Position numbers and translations under genes: made by a program. Below, in pieces: positions 44,233-58,100 of a stretch of DNA of 64,000 nucleotides. Source of the DNA: Glandiceps talaboti (taxonomy: Eukaryota > Hemichordata > Enteropneusta > Spengelidae); assembly GCF_964340395.1 (NCBI RefSeq), contig NC_135552.1, positions 3,589,701-3,653,700 of the forward strand, given 5' to 3'. Each line of letters begins with the position of its first letter. The first letter of the stretch is position 1. The notes beneath the pieces are model-generated. The model was not told the DNA's origin. It saw only the letters and a list, made by a program, of their open reading frames with translations, and made no database searches.

Positions 44233-44811
44233 TGTTTTAAATTGTGATGGAAGAAAAAAATCCTTTCTACAATGGCATATAGCCTTGTCTGAAATGTGGT
44301 ACATGTCAATATTTGTTCTTGTCCCTGTTTCTTACATGAATTCTTTAATATTACTTATTAATTCAAACATGACTATACATATACATATACATGTATTACC
44401 TAGCTACCACACTAGTTACAGAACATGTCATGTAAATGCTTGGCTGTTTCACAATCAATGCTTCACTTATATTGCAGTTTGGGGCAAAAGTGAACTTGTG
44501 ACTTGAAGGTTTCGTAATGGCAATTTTCATAGATAGTTTATAAATGAAGTTAATCTAAATTGTTCTACTCGTCATGTTATTGACACTACAAATCACCACA
44601 TCTCATCAGATTCCAGTTTCCATTATACACTAGGTATGACCACCTAAAGTTCTCTAACATACTGGTGACTTTATTATACATATATTAATGCCCCTATAAT
44701 AATGTTACATGTGATATAGGAAACTCATTTAAAGTGTACATGCAAAGGTTGATAATTTTTTTCGTAATTATGTTTATTTTGCCATAAAAATAAATGAAAT
44801 TGCATTCATAC

Positions 44812-44943
44812 CTCTAAATATTGCGCGCATTGGCAAGAAAGTCGCAAAAATACTTGCCCCCTTAATCCCCTGTGCTTCGACTAACTTCGGCACCTCAACC
44901 AGCTCACGAAAGGTGTCGAGGTCCCACGTGTTACAAAAGCCTT
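44812..44943 (-). CDS. Candidate exon of unidentified gene
   Basis: Borders cttgcag/AA at 44943 and AGAG/gtatga at 44812; 132 nt, phase 1-1, encoding GFCNTWDLDTFRELVEVPKL then VEAQGIKGASIFATFLPMRA. It is more GC-rich than its surroundings and fully open, which suggests coding. I recognise no family. It lies between the two minus-strand genes and fits neither. An alternative reading starts at the ATG (44959) without a splice. Confidence 0.4.
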
Positions 44944-45099
44944 CTGCAAGGTATGCCATTCTTACAACAAGTCATTGAGAATGACATAGTACCCGCTATA
45001 ATTGGGTTTTAAGGAATTATCACTACTCTGATCACGCAACAACATTTGTGAACCTAAAACAAACAGACTTAGATATGTTGTGTGTGCTTGTTGGACATG

Positions 45100-45981
45100 G
45101 AATATGCCTCCAACAATAAAGGATTGGTTGGGTATGGGGGATCATATCACGATGAAAATGGAGTCTGAGTTATGGCTTTGGACATGGAAAATTCACAAAC
45201 AAAATGGCTGCCAGGCAGCCATATTGGATCGTATCACGACGAAAATGGATATGCACATGTATGTCATAGAACACTGTCCTAATACCAACTTTGAATGAGA
45301 TCTGTTTAAGCATGTCTGAGTTATGGCTTTGGACATGGAAAATTCACAAACAAAATGGTTGCCAGGCAGCCATATTGGATCGTATCTCGACGAAAATGGA
45401 TATGCACATGTATGTCATAGAACACTGTCCTAATACCAACTTTGAATGAGATCTGTTCAAGCATGTCTGAGTTATGGCTTTGGACATGAAAATTCGCAAA
45501 CAAAATGGCTACCAGGCAGCCATATTGGATCGTATCACAATGAAAATGGATATGCACATGTATGTCATAGAACACTCAGTCCTAATACCAACTTTGAATG
45601 AGATCTGTTCAAGCATGTCTGAGTTATGGCTTTGGACATGAAAATTCACAAACAAAATGGCTGCTAGGCGGCCATATTGGATCGTATCATGACAACAATG
45701 AATATGCACATGTATGTCATAGAACACTGTCCTAATACCAGGGAAAATTCGCAAAGAAAATGGTTGCTAGGTGGCCATATTAGATCGTATCATAAAACAA
45801 ATTGACGTGCATATGTATGCCATAGCATGTTGCCCCTGTACCAAGTTTGAAAAAAATCGGTCCAGGCATCTCCAAGAAACGGCTGCGGACAGACGGACGG
45901 ACGGACGGACGGACGGACGGACGCACGGACAGACGGAACCCAATCCATAAGTCCCGTTCCGGACTTCGTCCGCGGGGACTA
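45100..45981 (+). mobile_element. Element with 150-bp repeats, GGAC microsatellite and terminal hairpin
   Basis: The four repeats are followed by ccaagtttgaaaaaaatcgg and tccaggcatctccaagaaac, then (GGAC)n at 45892-45930, then a hairpin agtcccgttccggac...gtccgcggggact at 45951-45981. The layout (tandem units, caaatt...atcggtccag box, microsatellite, palindromic end) copies that of the other two microsatellite element families. The left end is not defined. Confidence 0.5.
45157..45765. repeat. ~150-bp tandem repeat, 4 copies
   Basis: ctgagttatggctttggaca at 45164, about 45317, 45468 and 45619, followed by gccaggcagccatattggat and tatgcacatgtatgtcatag. Copies differ by small indels. Part of the element described at 45100-45981. 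Confidence 0.93.
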
Positions 45982-45982
45982 A

Positions 45983-47262
45983 TCATACACACATAATAAC
46001 AACTGATAGACCAATGTATGCCATTCTTACAACAATACACACATAATAACAACTGATAGACCAAGGTATGCCATTCTTACAACCATACACACATAATAAC
46101 ATCTGATAGACCAAGGTATGTCATTCTTACAACCATACACACATAATAACAACTGATAGACCAAGGTATGCCATTCTTACAACCATACACACATAATAAC
46201 AACTGATAGACCAAGGTATGCCATTCTTACAACCATACACACATAATAACAACTGATAGACCAAGGTATGCCATTCTTACAACCATACACACATAATAAC
46301 AACTCATAGACCAAGGTATGCCATTCTTACAACCATACACACATAATAACAACTCATAGACCAAGGTATGTAATTCTTACAACCACACACACATAATAAC
46401 AACTGATAGACCAAGGTATGCCATTCTTACAACCACACACATAATAACAACTGATAGACCAAGGTATGCCATTCTTACAACCATACACACATAATAACAA
46501 CTCATAGACCAAGGTATGCCATTCTTACAACCATACACACATAATAACAACTGATAGACCAAGGTATGCCATTCTTACAACCATACACACATAATAACAA
46601 CTGATAGACCAAGGTATGCCATTCTTACAACCATACACACATAATAACAACTGATAGACCAAGGTATGCCATTCTTACAACCATACACACATAATAACAA
46701 CTGATAGACCAAGGTATGCCATTCTTACAACCATACACACATAATAACAACTGATAGACCAAGGTATGCCATTCTTACAACCATACACACATAATAACAT
46801 CTGATAGACCAAGGTATGCCATTCTTACAACCATACACACATAATAACAACTGATAGACCAAGGTATGCCATTCTTACAACCATACACAAATAATAACAA
46901 CTGATAGACCAAGGTATGCCATTCTTACAACCATACACACATAATAACAACTGATAGACCAAGGTATGCCATTCTTACAACCATACACACATAATAACAA
47001 CTGATAGACCAAGGTATGCCATTCTTACAACCATACACAAATAATAACAACTGGTAGACCAAGGTATGCCATTCTTACAACCATACACACATAATAACAA
47101 CTGATAGACCAAGGTATGCCATTCTTACAACCATACACACATAATAACAACTCATAGACTAAGGTATGCCATTCTTACAACCATATACACATAATAACAA
47201 CTGATAGACCAAGGTATGCCATTCTTACAACCATACACACATAATAACAACTGATAGACCAA
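45983..47262. repeat. 50-bp minisatellite, about 25 copies
   Basis: Unit aactgatagaccaaggtatg + ccattcttacaaccatacac + acataataac. Almost invariant, with a few ctgata/ctcata, acac/acaa and accatac/accacac variants and one 48-bp copy near 46430. A 22-nt word of the unit (aaggtatgccattcttacaa core) also occurs at 44948-44968 at the border of the candidate exon. Confidence 0.98.
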
Positions 47263-48850
47263 GATTTGTTTTGTAAAATGTTAAAGCTGTTATATATCGA
47301 AAGCTACAATGAAACATTTCTTATGTCATTTGCATATTCACTTCATCCTGATTGTTGGAAAACAAAACAAATAAATTTAAAATATATGTTAGCTATTCTT
47401 AATGGCCAACATATGACACTTCCATTGTCTCATCATCTGATTGGCCGATAAGATCTGATTAAAATGAAATAAAAATAGTACATTACATAAAATGGTATTG
47501 TTCTTGACCAATCAATGAGTTGAAGTCACTGATCATGTGATATGCAAATTGATATGCTAATTTATGACAATAAGACAAAGTTTACTTCCTCCCTTTTGAC
47601 CTTGGGTACTTTGCCTATAATTCAGATAACATATTTAGGCCTTGCCAGGATTACGTAACGGGATATTTCTAAATTTTTCCTTTACTTGTTCACATTTCCA
47701 GAATTGATAGTTTGTTTTAATATACTGTATGGATTGTTTGCTTCTTCAATTCAAGACATGTGTTATATCAAATAGTATTAGGGCGTCACTTTCAAATGTT
47801 TCTCAACATATCATCTTAACAATGACGTGTCACTCAATCAGCAATAATAAAGAAACATGAAAATGCAGTAGATCTACTAGACCCTGGTTTTCAGCATTAT
47901 TTGGCAACTTCTAGCACATATCCAAGGTGTTTGAGATTTAATGTGTACATGTTCAACACATAACCATACTTTGAACAGTATATATTTACTCTGCGTATCA
48001 TTGCAGGTCCAGAATTCCATCAATAAATTATAATATTCCCCCACGGTCAGTCATGTTGTGATTTTTTATTATCTGGCCATAGAGGGCGCCATTCAAAAAC
48101 TTTGGACAGATTCCATAAACATAGGGTCAGCTTTATACCAGTAGTAGTCGCAAAACATATCAAATCAAACGGTAATATAAGATTGCTCTACACTGTATGG
48201 TTGAAACACTTGTCTATCAATATACACAATTATGTACTAAGTAAACTAGGCCATTTTCAAAAACCAATATGGCTTTCTGAGTGGTGTCATCATGTCACAT
48301 ACTGTGTGTGATTACATGGATATATTTATACAAGTGTTATCTGTGTCATGGATGCCTGTAGACAGGTTACCTTGTACACCGATATTTGTTCTAAAATAAT
48401 TCTAATCCTTGTACAACTTCTCTCAATTTCTAATCCAAATAGTTAGAACAAAGAGGAATCCATCTCTTTTTCCTAGACATGGTCAAAATGAGAAACATTC
48501 CTAATTTTCAGTTAAGAATACTGCCCTTCCTTCAAAAGTATTGAAAGTTATGATAGTCATGGACTAAAACGTTTGTCATCACAAGTACTCTTTGAATGGT
48601 AATTGCATCTAAAGACATGTGTGGTGGTATTATCAGATATGGCATTATATATTTGAATGTGATAAATACTTGGTTGGTACAACCATTCAAATACTATGTT
48701 GAAAACATCACTGTGACAATAATCGTGTCAAACCCCATGCTTTCTTACGTTTACTGACTTGCACCTTTAAAAAGGCCACACATGACAGCAAAGTTTTTAG
48801 TCTACGATTGTCACTGCTGTTAATGTATGAAAAATACCGCCAATGGCGTT
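47263..48850. other. Intergenic: nothing recognised
   Basis: No exon, array or element seen up to the TIR element at 48852. Confidence 0.5.
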
Positions 48851-48851
48851 G

Positions 48852-49346
48852 TAGCACAACTGTATAGTTTTTTTAAAATGTTCATCCATATGCTAGTCCA
48901 TGCTATTAATCCCCGTTGTTATCTTTGCAATATATGTGATCATTTGGCTGTTGCTATGGCATGATCTTGTTGCTAGGCACATTTGCATATGTTTTTTGAA
49001 TGTTTATTCATGTCTTTCTATTCCTCTTATTTTTGCAATATACATAGCCCTAATTTGCATATTACTAAGGGAATCATCATGTCATGAACAAATATTAATT
49101 TACTCACCATTAAGAATGTTCCCACCAAATTTAATGCCAATCTGCACAGTACTTTTGGAGTTTAAGTTTTTTGACCAAAAATCACATTTTTTGACCCAAA
49201 ACCCACATCTCTGATGCAGTCATTTTCATTTGAACAATTTCTCAACTAGACACCAGAAGTAACATGACCACCAAATATCAAAGCTATCGGTCCAGCAGTT
49301 TTTGACTTTATGTCGTTTACACACACACACACACACACACACATCC

Positions 49347-49393
<47 letters not shown>

Positions 49394-49439
49394 CCGGGCG
49401 ATCCCTATAGCACTACTGAACCTCAGTTCAGTTGTGCTA
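48852..49439. mobile_element. Microsatellite TIR element (TAGCACAACTG family), intact copy
   Basis: Perfect 11-bp inverted ends tagcacaactg (48852-48862) and cagttgtgcta (49429-49439). One ~110-bp unit (gatcatttggctgttgctat), the cccaccaaatttaatgccaa and ccaccaaatatcaaagctat...ggtccagcagtttttgac boxes, then (AC)n at 49318-49345 and (CAGA)n to 49393. The right end has its own small stem actgaac/gttcagt. Confidence 0.78.
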
Positions 49440-51997
49440 AAAATCATTTCAGTTATAATACCTCCTTGTCACTCCTACACAGAAAGTATTGATTGGTGTA
49501 GTTCAAGTTAAACATTCATCAGGTATTCTTTGTAAACATAATTTGTACAATGTACAACAAAATACAACTACATGTAGTTCATATTGTGTATTGCAAATGT
49601 TTGACATTTTCCCTAGTAGGATGAGAAGGGCATTTCTGTTTCTGATTCCGATAAAAAATACCTAGTTTATTTAGATCATCAAAGATTATCAGTCACAGAC
49701 TCTGCAAGTGTAATTGATTGAGAATACATGAACACAATGACACTCACTGAGATCACATCTATAATCAAATAAACCAACTATTGCAATTGTAAGTTCAAAG
49801 GCCTAGCTCAGCTTTGGATTCAAATTTAGATGTGAAAAACAGTCTTAAATTAGGAATAAATTCTGGTTATGAAAAACAGTCTGAATTAGGAATAAATTCT
49901 GGTTATGAAAAACAGCAATCTGTTGATGGAAAAAAGTTGGTTCTGAAACATAATCCTTACGGCTCCACTAAAAAGATAACATGAATACAAAAACCTGGGA
50001 CTGAAAGCCCAGGCTTTAAGTTGGCTATCTCAGGATAAGATTTGGCTGTGTATGTATGGAAATACATCAAGTTTGTGTATAGTAATAGTACATATAAACT
50101 TACACTTTCTATTTGATATGCATGACATTATAGACACTGTAGTACTGATTTAGCATTATATGCATGTGACATCACATATCAACTGACATTCTGTGTACTC
50201 AAAAAATACAGCCATACTTTCACTATCAAATACATATACACAACGCATTTAAGGCCAGGTGTGAGAGTAATAGTCTGCCCCCATACAAACATGGGGATGA
50301 TTACTTTGTTTTTATGTGTTCATTATATGTGAAGGCACTGAAGATATTGAAACAAAATGTCATTTTGTAGGATGGAAAACCACAATTGCCATATTCATCG
50401 TTTTACGCATTCATTTTTTTTAAAGTTGAATTTTTTTTTTAGTTTCCGATGAGGCAAATCATCATAAATAAGAAATAAGAATGAGTTGTTTGTTGAATTG
50501 CATTTGAATTTACAAAGCATTAATATTGATAGTAAATATAAAATTATTTAACTGAGGACAATCTTGAGTTATGGTCAAAAATAATCTACAATTGAAAAGA
50601 AAGAAAACTTGAGCAATTCTAAAGGAAACACTTGAATGTCTATTTCAGTGTCACATCAGTTACTGTTATATGTTGTGTCTGAATACTGTGTGTAGTAAAT
50701 CTGATTGAAAAGCAGGCTTCATGTGCTCTTATCTTCTTTATTCTATTTTAGAACAGTTCTTGACACTCTGTGCATTTCTTGCAAAGAGCTAATTTCAAAA
50801 TATGCGATGGACAAAAAAATAGAGTAAACTGTATTGTTAGTGAGGTAATAAGGCCTATTATCATATACCCAGTATTGATTCCAATGCAATTCAATTGAGA
50901 GCATGCACATTGAAACCAGACAATAATTTTCCTTATCACGGCATGTTTTGCCCAAATATGGCAAGTGGCGCGCTTATCGATTTGCTCAGTGATTTGGCTT
51001 TGTTAATTTCTTCACTATTTTGACGTTTTGTGAATAAAATAATATTTCACTGCAAATTTATTTGATTATGTGATTCAAATAATGTTTTCATACCACTACA
51101 TGGGGTATATATGATAAAACGTTTACTATGGGCTTACTATAGGATATGGGTTTCGTGGACCTTGGTAGAACTGCTTACAGGCTCTCCTAAAGTCAGACCC
51201 TTCCACCATACAACATCAGTTCACAAACCCATATCCAGGCATAAAGATTATTGTTCCCTTTATATTAATTTGACATGCCACTGATGAACAACAACATCTT
51301 GTGATCCATCGAAATGTTTGATGCCCTATCCTTTGCTATGGGGTGACTCACAAGAAAACCCTGCTTCTATCATTTTGCCCCAAAATCAACAATTTCTGAC
51401 ATTCACCAGAGGGCACACTACCTGGCACTGTATCCATTCTAAGACTGCTAATTTATTTTCAGCAGAAATATACAGCACATCAGTTGTCTGTTTCACTCAT
51501 GCAAGAAACTATAGACATGCAAACAAAACTCAATTTCAGAACAGAAATGTATATGATGAACAGGAGACTTTTACCCCATCATCCAAATGAGCCAAATTCA
51601 ATGTAATGGTTGAAACAATGTTTGAGCATCAAGAATCGATGCATTGAATTTGTCAACAAAGAAAAAGCACATCATATGGACATACATGTCAGACGACCTT
51701 TGAACTTTAAGCCTGCTTCTCCATCAGATTCAAATCCGATGGTGTACATGTATATCTACTTGATTCAATATGATTCAGAATATACAATTCTCATCTAGTC
51801 ATTTGACGAGATCAAACATCAACATTCCTTATTGCATAAACTACTCATCATAAAATAAACTAAAACAATATTTTTTCTTAAAATCATACAATTTAGGAAA
51901 TGATATTGCTCACAAATCAAAAGTATGTCTGTAAGTTGTAAGTGAATCTAAGAGCTTTGAAGGGCAAAGCATGTACCGTTGTCATGGTTACATATTA
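49440..51997. other. Downstream of the GalNAc-transferase: nothing firm
   Basis: Presumed 3' UTR and intergenic DNA. A 33-bp direct duplication (ttaggaataaattctggtta) lies at 49851-49915. Several AATAAA complements (tttatt) occur on the gene strand but none is singled out. No gene recognised. Confidence 0.45.
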
Positions 51998-52150
51998 TTA
52001 ACTTTTGATTACTGGATCCATCAAGCTCATATTAACCATAGTCCATTGCTGACCATGACCACCATTGCATGGTTTAACTGCTGGCATATCTCGTTGTTTG
52101 GCATCTGGTCTCTCTAAACACATACCATTTGTATGTTTTAATTCTTTGGT
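51998..52150 (-). CDS. GalNAc-transferase last exon (lectin gamma repeat)
   Basis: Acceptor tttcag/AC at 52150; stop TAA at 51998-52000; 153 nt, phase 0. It encodes [20 protein letters not shown] then [20 protein letters not shown]. The CLD sugar-binding motif reads CLE here; the QxW is kept (QQW). Confidence 0.95.
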   Translation of the reverse strand, partial: TKELKHTNGMCLERPDAKQRDMPAVKPCNGGHGQQWTMVNMSLMDPVIKS

Positions 52151-55100
52151 CTGAAATAACAAACAATGGCAGTACACAATTTTAGTCCATCTTTCTACAA
52201 TGAATGCCATGATCATAGCATTACACTTTACAATATATACGCAATACTCCAGTTATTGGAATGATAAAAGATTTCATGATTTAGCCACAAGGAGCACTGT
52301 TTGAAAGTGAGGACCAAAATAGGTGAGTGCTGTTGTATAGAGACAGAGTTACAACTCAAAGTGTAAATGTTGTGATTATAGTGTTGTACAATTATTACCC
52401 CCTGGCACAGACCAATAGTGGCACAATGGTCTTATATAACTTTCACAACTCTCTGGGGAGAATACAATTAATTGTGACTGCTGTAAATACATAGGATTAA
52501 AGCATTCATATAGCAGCCTCTATCTTACTAATTTCACAGCTGAGGTGACAGGGACACCATTGTAGTTCAAATTTTGGCCAAAGACTTCAGTCATTCAGAA
52601 ACATAATTGCAGACAGCTAATGAAAGCAGCATAACAAACTATAAAAGTAGATTTACTGGCACAAAAATTTAGGAATGCCACTTTGAGCCAGGCTATGAAT
52701 CCAGCAACATGAAAAAGGAACACAGTTAGATTCTACCTCCTCTAACAAATGAAATGTCCCAAGATGAACATGGGTTTATGGTTAGCAAGTTTACACAATG
52801 TATAGTGAAGTCAATTTTTGTCCCTAACACACAAAAAGTAAAATAATACCTTCAGTTTTCAATGTTAACATTTTGGGGTTTTTAAACTATTTTCATAAGC
52901 ACTGTAAACTCCTACTACAGTAATGTATGGGGTAGTGTATATAACAGACATTGTTGGTCATTCTAGAAGCTACAGTTATTATTTATAGCGATACTTTTAT
53001 GGAGTAAAAATTCAACTGGTGCTTAGTCTGTGAATAGCAACATGGAAACAAAGTTAAAGGTATAGTATTCAAGGTCAGGATTTGCTGTCAATAAATGCTG
53101 TGTTAAATCTAGCTTTGAAGGCATACTTTTAAATGGTTGATAAGTAATATCGTCTCTGTTGCAATAACTATGGAGTTTGAATGTCAACACAGTCTGTTTG
53201 ACTGAAAAGCATTTCATCAAAGTGAACATAAGTATCAGTGCATCACAGGTTTATGGAAAGCTTCCACATGGTAGATACAATGTATGTTATAACTGGGCAT
53301 CATATGGTTGCTACATGAATGTGTAGGGATTTTGCATATGCTTTCATTGTCCCTTTAAATAACAAATCTGTCCTTGTTGAATATTTTAAACCTTGTCCTA
53401 TTTTAACATAAATGTGAAGAGTGAATTGACAAGGGTAACAAGTAGGGTTTGGTTATATCATATATGGCATACAAACAGGTTGTAACTAAACATTCAATTT
53501 GTGCTTTAATATAGGTACAATTTATTCCTTCACATCAGCTTATAACTTGTTCTTTTTTGGACGGTGGAAATTCTTTTTCACTATGTTTTTCCTAAACTTT
53601 GAAATGTGTACAAACAGCTGAGTATCTCTCTAACTTCAAGTGCCGCAATATGACAACATTGGTACTTTTATATTTCATATGAAATTACAACCTAAATTAT
53701 TTCTGAAGACTAGATAAATCCTATCATATTCTTCGTGCTTGTCTCACACTTTGCACAGAGAAATCTCTCAGTGATGAAAATTACGATTTCACATTTGTAG
53801 TACTTCATTCGTAAAAGTTAAAGTACAGCTGCAGAAAACAAATACCTTAAGTTTGCCACACTGGTACTAAACTAACGTGTCACAGATTCTGTTACAATAA
53901 AGTATCCACTGAAGTATTCTAATGGAACCTTGGGACAGTCACAAGTCTATTTTGTCTTAAAACAACCCAGGCAGTGTATTACTAGTGTAACAATGACTGT
54001 TTATAGATTCTGGTTTCCAGTGAGACACAAGTTGGCCTACAACAAAAAACACCGTTTCCTTCATCTGGAATTATATTTTGTAGTAGTTCCAAACTCAGAT
54101 TGTAAATAATTTACCTACAAATGTAGTATATCTCAGCTAAATCACACAGCCTACCTTCAGTTCTTATCAAGTTATAAATTATGCATTAATAACGTAGGCT
54201 TGAATTTTATACAATAAAAGCTGAAGAAGACTGGGTGTTTTAGCCAACATATACTAGTCTAGGAAAATATGCTCTGAGTTCAAAACTACTTTAAATACAA
54301 AATATCTGTGGCTGTTGTAGTATTATCTCTGACAATGCTGATGAGATATCTGCAAAAAAGATTCAATTGCCAAATTGTTTAATTTTTAATATTTGTATTC
54401 ACAGTAAGTGTTGAGATTGAAAAGTTTATTGCTAATAAACAGTTGTTAAACTTACATCACTGTCATATAACCATTGTTGATTGCCACCTTGACCATGACA
54501 TGGTAACATCATGACTGGACCTCGATGGTTTGCCAAATCTAGACAAATCTCATCATGTTTGAGTTCTTTGTTTTGGGTATATGCCCAGATCTAAGTAAAG
54601 AACAGAGTTATTTTGTTACTAATTTGCCAATGCTCATCTATATCATCCTTCTCCAGATTCAACATCATGTTATAATATCCTTACATCATGTTATAATATC
54701 CTTACATCATGTTATAATATCATTACATCATGTTATAATATCCTTACATCATGTTATAATATCCTTACATCATGTTATAATATCTTTACATCATGTTATA
54801 ATATCTTTACATCATGTTATAATATCCTTACATCATGTTATAACATCCTTACATCATGTTATAATAATATCTTTACATCATGTTATAATAATATCCTTAC
54901 ATCATGTTATAATATCATTACATCATGCTATAATATCCTTACATCATGTTATAATATCCTTACATCATGTTATAATATCCTTACATCATGTTATAATATC
55001 TTTACATCATGTTATAATAATATCCTTACATCATGTTATAATATCATTACATCATGCTATAATATCATTACATCATGTTATAATATCCTTACATCATGTT

Positions 55101-58100
55101 ATAATATCTTTACTTCATGTTATAATATCCTTACATCATGTTATAATATCATTACATCATGCTATAATATCTTTACATCATGTTATAATAATATCCTTAC
55201 ATCATGTTATTATAACATGATGTAAGGATATTATAACATGATATAAAGATATTATTATAACATGATGTAAAGATAATATAACATGATGTAAAGATATTAT
55301 AACATGATGTAAGGATATTATAACTTATAATATCCTTACATCATGTTATAATATCTTTACATCATGTTATATTATCTTTACATCATGTTATAATAATATC
55401 TTTATATCATGTTATAATATCCTTACATCATGTTATAATATCCTTACATCATGTTATAATATCCTTACATCATGTTATAATATCTTTACATCATGTTATA
55501 ATAATATCTTTACATCATGTTATAATATCCTTACATCATGTTATAATAATATCCTTACATCATGTTATAATATCCTTACATCATGTTATAATATCCTTAC
55601 ATCATGTTATAATAATATCCTTACATCATGTTATAATAATATCCTTACATCATGTTATAATATCCTTACATCATGTTATAATATCCTTACATCATGTTAT
55701 AATATCTTTACATCATGTTATAATAATATCCTTACATCATGTTATAATAATATCTTTACATCATGTTATAATATCCTTACATCATGTTATAATAATATCT
55801 TTACATCATGTTATAATATCCTTACATCATGTTATAATAATATCCTTACATCATGTTATAATATCCTTACATCATGTTATAATATCCTTACATCATGTTA
55901 TAATATCATTACATCATGCTATAATATCCTTACATCATGCTATAATATCCTTACATCATGTTATAATATCCTTACATCATCCATGTATGCATAGCCTAGA
56001 ATCTAGTCATATTGGGAATTGGCTCTCTCGTTTCCCCTACCACACTTGGCTGGCATTTTGCTACCACACCTGGCATTTTGCTACCACACCTGGCATTTTG
56101 CTACCACGCCTGGCATTTTGCTACCACACCTGGCATTTTGCTACCACGCCTGGCATTTTGCTACCACGCCTGGCATTTTGCTACCACGCCTGGCATTTTG
56201 CTACCACACCTGGCATTTTGCTACCACACCTGGCATTTTGCTACCACACCTGGCATTTTGCTACCACGCCTGGCATTTTGCTACCACACCTGGCATTTTG
56301 CTACCACACCTGGCATTTTGCTAATGACCTATTGTTATAATAAAGAAAACACTGTACAAATTGTGGGGCTAATTACCACATACACAGAACACTGCTGCAG
56401 GAAATTGTAATCTAATTTTTAGGTTTGACTATACAACCTTTATAGCAAAATGCATGGTGTGGTATTGGGAAAAGTGAGAACAAAATAGCAACACAACTGG
56501 ATTTTACGCTATTGTACATGTGACTTGTACACGTGACTTGTACACGTGACTTGTACACATGATTTGTAATCGTGACTTGTAAACGTGACTTGTACACGTG
56601 ACTTGTACACATGACTTGTACATGTGACTTGTACACATGACTTGTACACATGACTTGTACACGTGACTTGTACACATGACTTGTACACGTGACTTGTACA
56701 CGTGACTTGTACACATGATTTGTAATCGTGACTTGTAAACATGACTTGTACACGTGACTTGTACACATGACTTGTACACATGACTTGTACACATGACTTG
56801 TACACGTGACTTGTACATGTGACTTGCACACGTGACTTGTACATGTAACTTGTACACATGATTTGTACAAACAAACATGTTACTTGCACACATGACTTGC
56901 ACACGTGACTTGTACATGTAACTTGTACACATGATTTGTACAAACAAACATGTTACTTGCACACATGACTTGCACATGTGACTTGTACATGTGACTTGCA
57001 CACATGATTTGTACAAACAAACATGTTACTTGTACACATGACTTGCACACGTGACTTGCACACATGATTTGTATAAACATGTTACTTGCACACATGGCAT
57101 GTACAAGTGATTTGTACAAACATGTGACTTGTACACATGACTAGTAAAAGTGACTTGTGCACATGACTTGTACGCATGACTTTGAGTGGTAACATTATGA
57201 TCATTACATAGTATAACCATGGAGGAGTTTTTACAAACAAGATTAACTTTTCCCTATTCAATATCAGTTTAGGAAATTCAATGTTATTTTGTAATTTTCC
57301 ATCTTTATTTTAGTCATTACATTTTGTAGTTTAGCCCTGTATCTTCATTTTTAGATTTGTAAAAAGCAGTGCATTGGTTGTTTTTTTTGGGTTTTTTTTA
57401 AATAGAAGATAGTAAATAACTGTCATTCATCATCATATTTCATGAAGTTCATCTCAATTCTTTGTTGTTAGGATGGGGAGATGAATCTCACTTCAATTGG
57501 TAAATGTTATTTTCATAATTACATCAGGATCCACAAGTATTTACTGTATCCATGAGATCACATCCTACCTGGTTTCCTCCTTGTCCATGGCAACCAAACA
57601 TTCCTACCCTGTTGTTGGATTCCTTCATCATTGTATCCAGGCACATATTGGTTTCGACATTCCTAACCTGATGGACAAGTGATCGCAATACACAATCTTA
57701 CATTTACGAATGTTACATACACGCCACAATTAATATTTGAAACTATACCATATTGCATGAGAAGGTCATTAATTGGTTGAATCACTGTGATGTCATTACT
57801 CATGAAATAGTTAATATACCAATACTAAATACAGCCTAAATGGTCATTTTTAGTCACAGTATTATTTTCAATTGTGTCTCCAGAAAAATATCTTCTAGCT
57901 TGCAAGAATGGGTAAATGATTGTGTAGAAAGATCCACATGTAATAACTGTTGGGTGGTAAAAATTTAAACACCCCAATAGCTCTAAATATTAGCTATTTT
58001 CCCTTCATTTTTTGTTGGGTGTTGTTGAAAACATTTACTGAAAACGTTGTTATTTGCCGAATTACACATCTACATGTGTACTAATCTGTCAAGGGTGATG

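Noticed and set aside
54440-54680. 21-bp array as another exon-border repeat (cttacatca shared with the donor at 54456)
   Set aside because: Only about 9-10 bp match, and the array is on the acceptor side of the exon; chance is enough.
54555-55220. 221-codon frame of Ile-Ile-Ser-Leu-His-His repeats
   Set aside because: Translation of the 21-bp array; 21 is a multiple of three, so one stop-free frame persists.
55987-56410. Three overlapping frames over a 20-bp repeat
   Set aside because: Repeat unit lacks stops; no splice or start context.
56412-57220. Several 80-170 codon minus-strand frames rich in Tyr-Lys-Ser-Val-Gln
   Set aside because: They arise from the 13-bp minisatellite, which lacks stop codons in several frames.
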